Source: Marchantia polymorpha subsp. ruderalis (lineage: Eukaryota; Streptophyta; Marchantiopsida; Marchantiales; Marchantiaceae). Taken from it: 64,000 bases of DNA. The notes under the pieces were generated by a model that worked only from the letters and a program-made list of their open reading frames with translations, was not told the origin of the DNA and did no database searches. Where the stretch lies: contig AP031355.1 in the NCBI GenBank assembly GCA_037833965.1, forward strand, positions 13,479,501 through 13,543,500. Direction: 5' to 3'. This document shows, piece by piece, positions 58,301-64,000 of this stretch (position 1 is the stretch's first letter; every line of letters starts with the position of its first letter). Position numbers and translations under genes: made by a program.

Positions 58301-61300
58301 TCGAAGCAGGTGAAATCAGGACATTGAAATTTCTCTCCATGAAATTCCTTTGGCCAAGGTAATAGAGCCAAGAGTTTGTCAGCTCTTTCTGTGAGGGCCA
58401 GAAATTGCTTGCTCGCAGCCTGTAGGATAAGGAAAAGCTGTCTTAGACTGGACCATTGCTGGTGTAGTCCTATTTGTGTCCTGTGCACGACCCATGTTCC
58501 AAGAAAATAATAATGATGCCAGCCTATAAGGTTTCACTTTGGAGATCAGTCTGTGAACTAGTATTATAGATGTCTATACACAGTATTAGACAGACTGCAA
58601 ATTGTATCTTTGATAGCCTCCAGTTCAAACAAGATTGTAAAATACAAACATACATAGACAATCCTAGCCACATCCAATTTCGAAGGAGAAAGAAAGGAAG
58701 ATACTGGCACCTCGGCGACTACCAAAGAATGAGGGTTTCCCGATCAAGGAAGCCATGTACCTTGTTTATTGTTGCAACATATCCTTCAAACTCGGCTCTC
58801 GAACCGTGGGGGTCGCGGTATGTCTCAACGAATCTGAAGCAGGAAATCAAACCCAGTAGATGATATTAAAGTTTCGACTGTCTTTCGGATGGATCGATCG
58901 GTGATGTCTTGTCTTTGCAGCCACGATTTATAAGAACAAGAGATTCACTTATAAATTGTTATCCAGAATTTAGCATCTTAAACAGCAATTCTATTCAATT
59001 GTTTCTTCTGGCGAATTGGATCTATATGTCGGTGAGATTGGTCGAATGCACGTCACGATCACCCATCAGCGAGCAGTCGTCATATTCGTATGTAAGCTAT
59101 CCATGTGCATATAAGAAGCTAGAATGTGAATGGATGTCCTCGCTGATAGGCTTCCTTAATCTAGAAAGAAAGACTACGAATCAGCAAGAAAATATGGGTA
59201 GCAAAGTGAACGACATATTTTCATTTGAAAGCCAGTACAAAATTATTGTAAAAGTCCAAATTTAGTTTCAAGCTCCATATACCAATTGCTGCCAAAGTAA
59301 TTTAATTTTAACCATTCATACAGGATAAGATATGCAGAACATCAAGATTTCGAATTCTTAAGCTACACAAGTGGAAAGAAGTTCCTGCTCTTAAAACTCA
59401 AATGCCAAAAATTGCTCGGATGTTCATTTGCCTGAGCGAAATGAAAACAACATAGTAAACCAGAAAACCTGAGCACATATCAGTGCTATTATAAGATTTT
59501 GTTTTGGCCTGCCGATACAACTGAGCGAGGTGAGTCAAAATACATTAGAAGACCCTACGACAATGAAGGACAGCTCAGTGCTACTCTAAGATGTTGATCT
59601 AAGTCCGCAATCACAAGATATTTTCCTGAAAGCATCCAAGCCTATATGTGACTCACCCAATATTAACGTCGATGGATGGCTCTTTCTGATTTAGCCAAAG
59701 TACTTGACTCCGCTTGTGGGATTCGATCGATCCTGTCTCCAAGTAGTCGATAAAACTGAAAGTATTCACGTCACGTAGATATCATAGACAATTTGGACAT
59801 TGAATTCTAAGCGGCATACCTAGTTATTGAGAAATAGGTACAATTATTGGTATTGTTGTTGTAGTGACCTATCTGTTAACATGGGCAGGAACGTGGTGGT
59901 ACTTGCCTCCCAGTGTATGTAAGAAACTTAAACGGTAGACAGCTTTGGACAGCTCCCCCATAAACGAAATATCTCAGTTTCGACCTAATGGCACCTAGGC
60001 TTCCAACCTCGCTAATAGTGTAGCAAAGAACCAAAGTGAAAAAAATTTCACTCACAGGTTTCTAAATTCTGGTATATACAATTATATACCCGCATGTTAC
60101 CTGTAGTAAATTAAGAAATTGAACATCTCGCATTTGCTTGTACTCTTCAAAACTGCTTCTTTTCAGCGTAAGAAAAACATACCAGGTGACAATTTCCCGT
60201 TGTTCGTCCGTATCTGCATAAGGTAGTGCGTTTTTCAAATGCATGACCACTTCTTTGAGGTCATCTTTGAAGTCCCCAAACACAACATGAATTGTGCACT
60301 TGTTCTGCACATTAGAGAAGACGAATGGACGTAAATCACAACAACAACATATTTCTCAAACTGTTCAGAAATTCACTTCGTTCAAGAATAATAGGATCAG
60401 TGTGAATTGCTTATAATGGCAGATGATTACATCGTAATCAACTGTCGCAACTCCAAGACCTCCTCGAACATGGCAGAAAACTCACTTTCAGCATGCATCG
60501 CGGAATCAGGGGAAATCCATGTAAACGTATACTTAGTATCGCCAAATTTGTCACATCCGTAGTAGTACACGCTAGATGATTTTCAGACAGCGTCGATGAA
60601 GAGAAATTTTACGAGAAAACATGTGAATGAACAAACTAATCAGAAATTCACGTCTGCGTGAACTTTAAATTAATGATTTTCTGAATGCAGAGTATGTTTC
60701 TCCTTTAACAGAGTGTAAATTTCTAGAACAGAGGACACGATGACCTGCGACGATGAAAGTCTAAAAAGGACAGCCAAGAATTTGAAACAATCGAGGGCGA
60801 GACAACAGTAGTTTATTGTCGCCATACCCGGAATCTTTTCAGGCACCGGACATGTTTCTATTGTCTCTCAAGCGAATGATCATTTGAAAATAAGGAGCGG
60901 TCTTTGAAAACAATATCCAACGGTTTATGAGTTCACAATTTGACGTGAGATCTCGCTGAACACTGGCTGAGAAGGTGCTACTTCGTTCCTGCGCTCTTCA
61001 AGAGTTGTTTCTGTTACTGGACTAGCAGAATTCCACAAATTGTCACAGTGAAACACGTCAACGACTTCATTTACAGGTTTCACTAACAATTGTTCTTATG
61101 TCTGATTACGCTCTCCTCAGTCTAGTACGAACTCAGAAGCATTTGTTAATTTTGTTCGTCCAAAACGTTGTCCCTAATCATTATAAAACACCCAGACATG
61201 TGTGTTTCTTCTGTTCGTTCTGAAATCTATGAGATCTGGCCCGTTCAGATAACAGCCAGACCTGACAAAAACATCACTACTGAAGGTAACTCCCATTTCT

Positions 61301-62926
61301 GATGGTCACAAAATCTTCGGGCCACAAAGTAATACAAGAATAGTAACGAGGGCATTGGTTGATGTGAATGAGGACAGACCTCAAAATAGTAAGTCCTTGT
61401 TGGAAGACATTTGGCTGAAGCTATACGAAGATCGTACTCCGGGATTTCACCATTTTCTCCCCGGCCAGATCTTCTCCATATCCTAGTGTTCCACGGTTCT
61501 ATTCCCACTTCCTTCATCATATCCTGAAACAAGTTTGTTTCATCAATTTCATTTCTTGAAAACAGTGGGGGCATGTGGTTTTTTATGAGCTAGTTCACTT
61601 GACGTCTATCCAGCACAGCAAGTTCTTCACGTTCTGTGTTGCATAAAACTAGATCAATTTCTAATTGCTTATGCTTGCCAAAAATATTTAGATACAAAGT
61701 AACTATTTGTTTAGAACATATGATCTTATACCGACACAAGTTGGACTTCTTCCATCGTCATATCTTCGGAATAATACGCTGAAACGCCATCTGGTGGCAT
61801 GCCAAGATGTCTTTCACCTGTGCAAGCAAATTCCACGGTGAGAATGAGTAGATGCGCCGATTTGTATGAAAGGAGGTACGATCTGTACCTACGTACTGAG
61901 GACCATTACATTCAGAAATTCAATTTGTATGATCTTGAAACTTTGTGAAAGCTTGGTTCCTAAAAGTATAGAGGAAACGACCTTTAGTGGTAATCAAACC
62001 TCAAGTACATGTATCTTGGCATGGTCACATCTTAGACCGGCCCTTCTTAAGACTTCAGGCCTGCACGCAGCTACAGCCAAGGCAGGTTGTTCGTTGATTG
62101 AAATGTACAACGAATCAACGAATCAAGAGAAAGTTTACTGATTGGAATGTATAGACTTAATCTTCATGTGCAAGTTCTAGAATCGCATTTTCAAGATTCT
62201 GAATTTCATGAGCTATAAATCATTTCATTTAAACACTAGCCTCAGTCTGTACTCAAAATTGATTACCCTGAACTTGTGTTTTCAGCACGGTCCGGCAGTA
62301 AAAGCGAGGGTGAAGAGTCTAATTTCCTGGATTCTATGCTATTGTCCTCACATCTCTCATCTTCTTCAGAATGAATGGTTGCTCAATATATTTCACGAAT
62401 GAAACTCTGCCCCAAATAGCTGCAAACTGTAGTGTGCATAAGCTCTGGACCGCGATACATTGTCACAGGATGTGTAACTGAAACTTCCTAAAAACGTAAC
62501 ACATAATGCGAAGTAACTAGTATTATAGTTGTCTATCACCCAGCAGATATAGATATAGATATATATATATATGGCTGCGGACTAAGATAAATTGCTAATA
62601 AGGAAACCAAAGTTCTCTGTACTCAAAAACCATGGAAATTGACAGCTGCATACAGTTACATGATTCGGCACTGTTGTCATGAGCGTCTCACCGGGTGAGA
62701 GAGAGTAGATTCGTTTCCTTGTTTTCTCCCACAGATCCAATAATCTCCTCTTTCTTTCATCCTGTAGATTGTTCAAGCAAATTCAGTAAATTAATGTATG
62801 TCCTGAGTCAAGAAGGTTGGATATCCACTGTTGAACGAATATGTAATACTTACCAAGTCGCGATAACTGTCAATTACTTCAAATACATCAGAAGAATGAA
62901 CTTTAAATTCAGATCCATTCAAGTAT
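55388..62926 (-). CDS. DPP3: Dipeptidyl peptidase III (M49 zinc metallopeptidase), at least 15 exons, both ends incomplete
   Basis: Cleaves dipeptides from peptide N termini in the cytosol. Exons read on the minus strand with GT/AG splice sites and matching phases: 62926-62854, 62761-62692, 61817-61732, 61523-61380, 60304-60183, 59755-59657, 58833-58761, 58419-58300, 58172-58104, 57881-57819, 57532-57377, 57057-56914, 56204-56136, 55961-55890, 55648-55388. They total 1621 nt, about 540 codons, against roughly 740 for animal DPP III. Exon 57532-57377 holds [12 protein letters not shown] (two zinc His and the catalytic Glu). Exon 57057-56914 holds EECRAEC (third zinc ligand Glu). [27 protein letters not shown] plus [10 protein letters not shown], and GHWRQAHMQ plus [10 protein letters not shown] are all family blocks. 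About 110 N-terminal and 90 C-terminal residues are not assigned. No stop or frame break occurs inside these exons. Confidence 0.92.
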
Positions 62927-63352
62927 CTGAACAACAATTGAACTAATCGCTTCCGACGTCAACTACGTACAAAGCATGTGCTTGATGCTGGTAAGAAAGG
63001 AGGTCTATGGTAAAACTGGAAATTAAAGCTGTACCAAAGAGCTAAAAGCTTATCACTCATCGAGGGCCTACATCACATTGTTCTTGCAGTCTACTGCAGT
63101 GAAGAGTAGACTACATCTACGACATGGTATAGAGGGCGATGTCACTACAGGTCACAGAAAGCTGACATTTCCTATTGGCTTTAAATAAATTTTCCATATC
63201 TGACGTGGTTTCTCAGACATTACTTGCCACGGTTACGATTGAAGTACACGCCTATCATCAGGTGAGTCTAAGGCAATTCGAAAGGTACTCTGTCAGTTTG
63301 TAAAGGATGAAAAGAAAGTACCTTCTTTGTCTAAGAAAACAACCATACTCAC

Positions 63353-63422
63353 CATGATGATGTGACTGCTTCAACATAGTGAATAATCCTTTAATATATC
63401 CTGAAGTTCCATGTCTAATGAC
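63353..63422 (-). CDS. Possible upstream exon of the DPP III gene
   Basis: Minus strand, acceptor TTTTGGCAG at 63423 and donor GTGAGTATGG below 63353. Reads VIRHGTSGYIKGLFTMLKQS without stops. Its phase does not join directly to exon 62926-62854, so at least one small exon would lie between. A candidate at about 63225-63250 reads GVYFNRNR and has a GC donor. Sequence similarity to the family is weak. Confidence 0.3.
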
Positions 63423-64000
63423 CTGCCAAAATTCCTCATTAGACAGCATATAATGGCATTTTATGATGTGAGGTACTCAAGGGTAGGTTATTTAAAAATT
63501 GCACTGATCGTCCACTGACAACGATAAAGTCAAGGCTCTGCTGAGGACGTTATAGTGTCGTGATTCAAGAAGGGTATTCCATTATAAGCTGCTAATATAA
63601 AATCCGAAGTCAACTTTTGGATTAAAACATGTGTAATCCATGTCGAAGCATCTTCCGTAAACCAAGCCTTAAACTTCATGTTACCGACTACTATTTAAGG
63701 AACATGGTTGCTGCTACTCCGCAACCTTTGTTGAGTTTCTGGTTCTTTGGTACCAAATTTTTCACAATCTGTGCAGCCAACTCAAAGGGAATAGAAAGGT
63801 CGCAAACACTGACCAACCTACAACAGTTCTGGTTTTACTGGGGCAAGCATATAGGTTTTACGATAGCTTGTCCGAAGACCACGATTAGCGAAATGTCTTG
63901 TTATTCTGCATTTTTTCTTGAAACACTCGCTCTCCTAACTCGCAATCAACGCACCCTCATCAAGTCAGACTCTGAATAAAAATCACTCTTTTCTAGTATT
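63423..64000. other. End of window; probable 5' part of the peptidase gene not resolved
   Basis: About 110 N-terminal residues of DPP III should lie here or beyond the window. I could not identify an ATG exon with confidence. Confidence 0.3.

Noticed and set aside
58909-59265. 118-codon plus-strand frame within the DPP III gene
   Set aside because: It lies antisense in introns of the peptidase gene and has no recognisable features.
60540-60600. Minus-strand [14 protein letters not shown], resembling the FGDTK motif of the DPP III N-terminal part
   Set aside because: It lies between exons that encode later parts of the protein (61380 and 60304), whose phases join directly without it. Probably chance or an old exon relic.
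1-64000. CRISPR arrays, bacterial operons, rRNA genes
   Set aside because: The tandem repeats here lack spacers, introns and plant retroelements are plain, and no rRNA sequence was recognised. tRNA genes were not searched systematically.

Overview
The window is nuclear DNA of a land plant. It has long AT-rich spacers, one intron-rich housekeeping gene with GT/AG (canonical) splice sites, a plant-type secreted LRR gene, and many decayed LTR and non-LTR retrotransposons nested in one another. The coiled-coil repeat proteins recall hypothetical proteins I associate with the liverwort Marchantia. I therefore lean to a bryophyte, probably a liverwort, but the sequence alone does not prove this.

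Layout: 1-2389 AT-rich spacer; 2390-5719 a minus-strand copy (E1) of a ~3.3-3.5 kb element encoding a coiled-coil protein; 5760-8830 remnants of a Copia element; 10.2-13.0 kb an LRR gene (CDS 11205-13013), with a decayed relative at 15.6-16.56 kb; 17430-21019 a second minus-strand coiled-coil element (E2) carrying a hAT-type MITE; 21020-28467 two plus-strand copies, A (with a solo-LTR-like insertion) and B (intact ends, 5-bp target duplication); 30.3-31.9 kb a minus-strand Copia pol end and LTR; 32.5-37.7 kb GAC-rich imperfect repeats, two solo LTRs and a Copia 3' end; 37.8-46.8 kb a Copia remnant with expanded minisatellites, into which copy C is inserted, into which copy D is inserted; 47.5-50.9 kb a decayed LINE; 52.7 kb an antisense LINE fragment; 55.4-63.4 kb a minus-strand dipeptidyl peptidase III (M49) gene in at least 15 exons.

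Only the DPP III gene and the LRR gene look like functional host genes. DPP III is a cytosolic zinc exopeptidase. The LRR protein has a signal peptide and no membrane or kinase part.

The most unusual content is the coiled-coil element family (E1, E2, A, B, C, D). Units begin TGTG and end TTACA, carry exact 5-bp target duplications where ends are preserved (B, C, D), and show no terminal direct repeats, no reverse transcriptase and no transposase. Each carries one long gene: a Trp-rich N-terminal domain, a basic nuclear-localisation-like stretch and a long C-terminal coiled coil. The boundaries are those of an integrase-inserted LTR element, so each unit may be a giant solo LTR with a gene inside it, or a non-autonomous element moved by an LTR-retrotransposon integrase.
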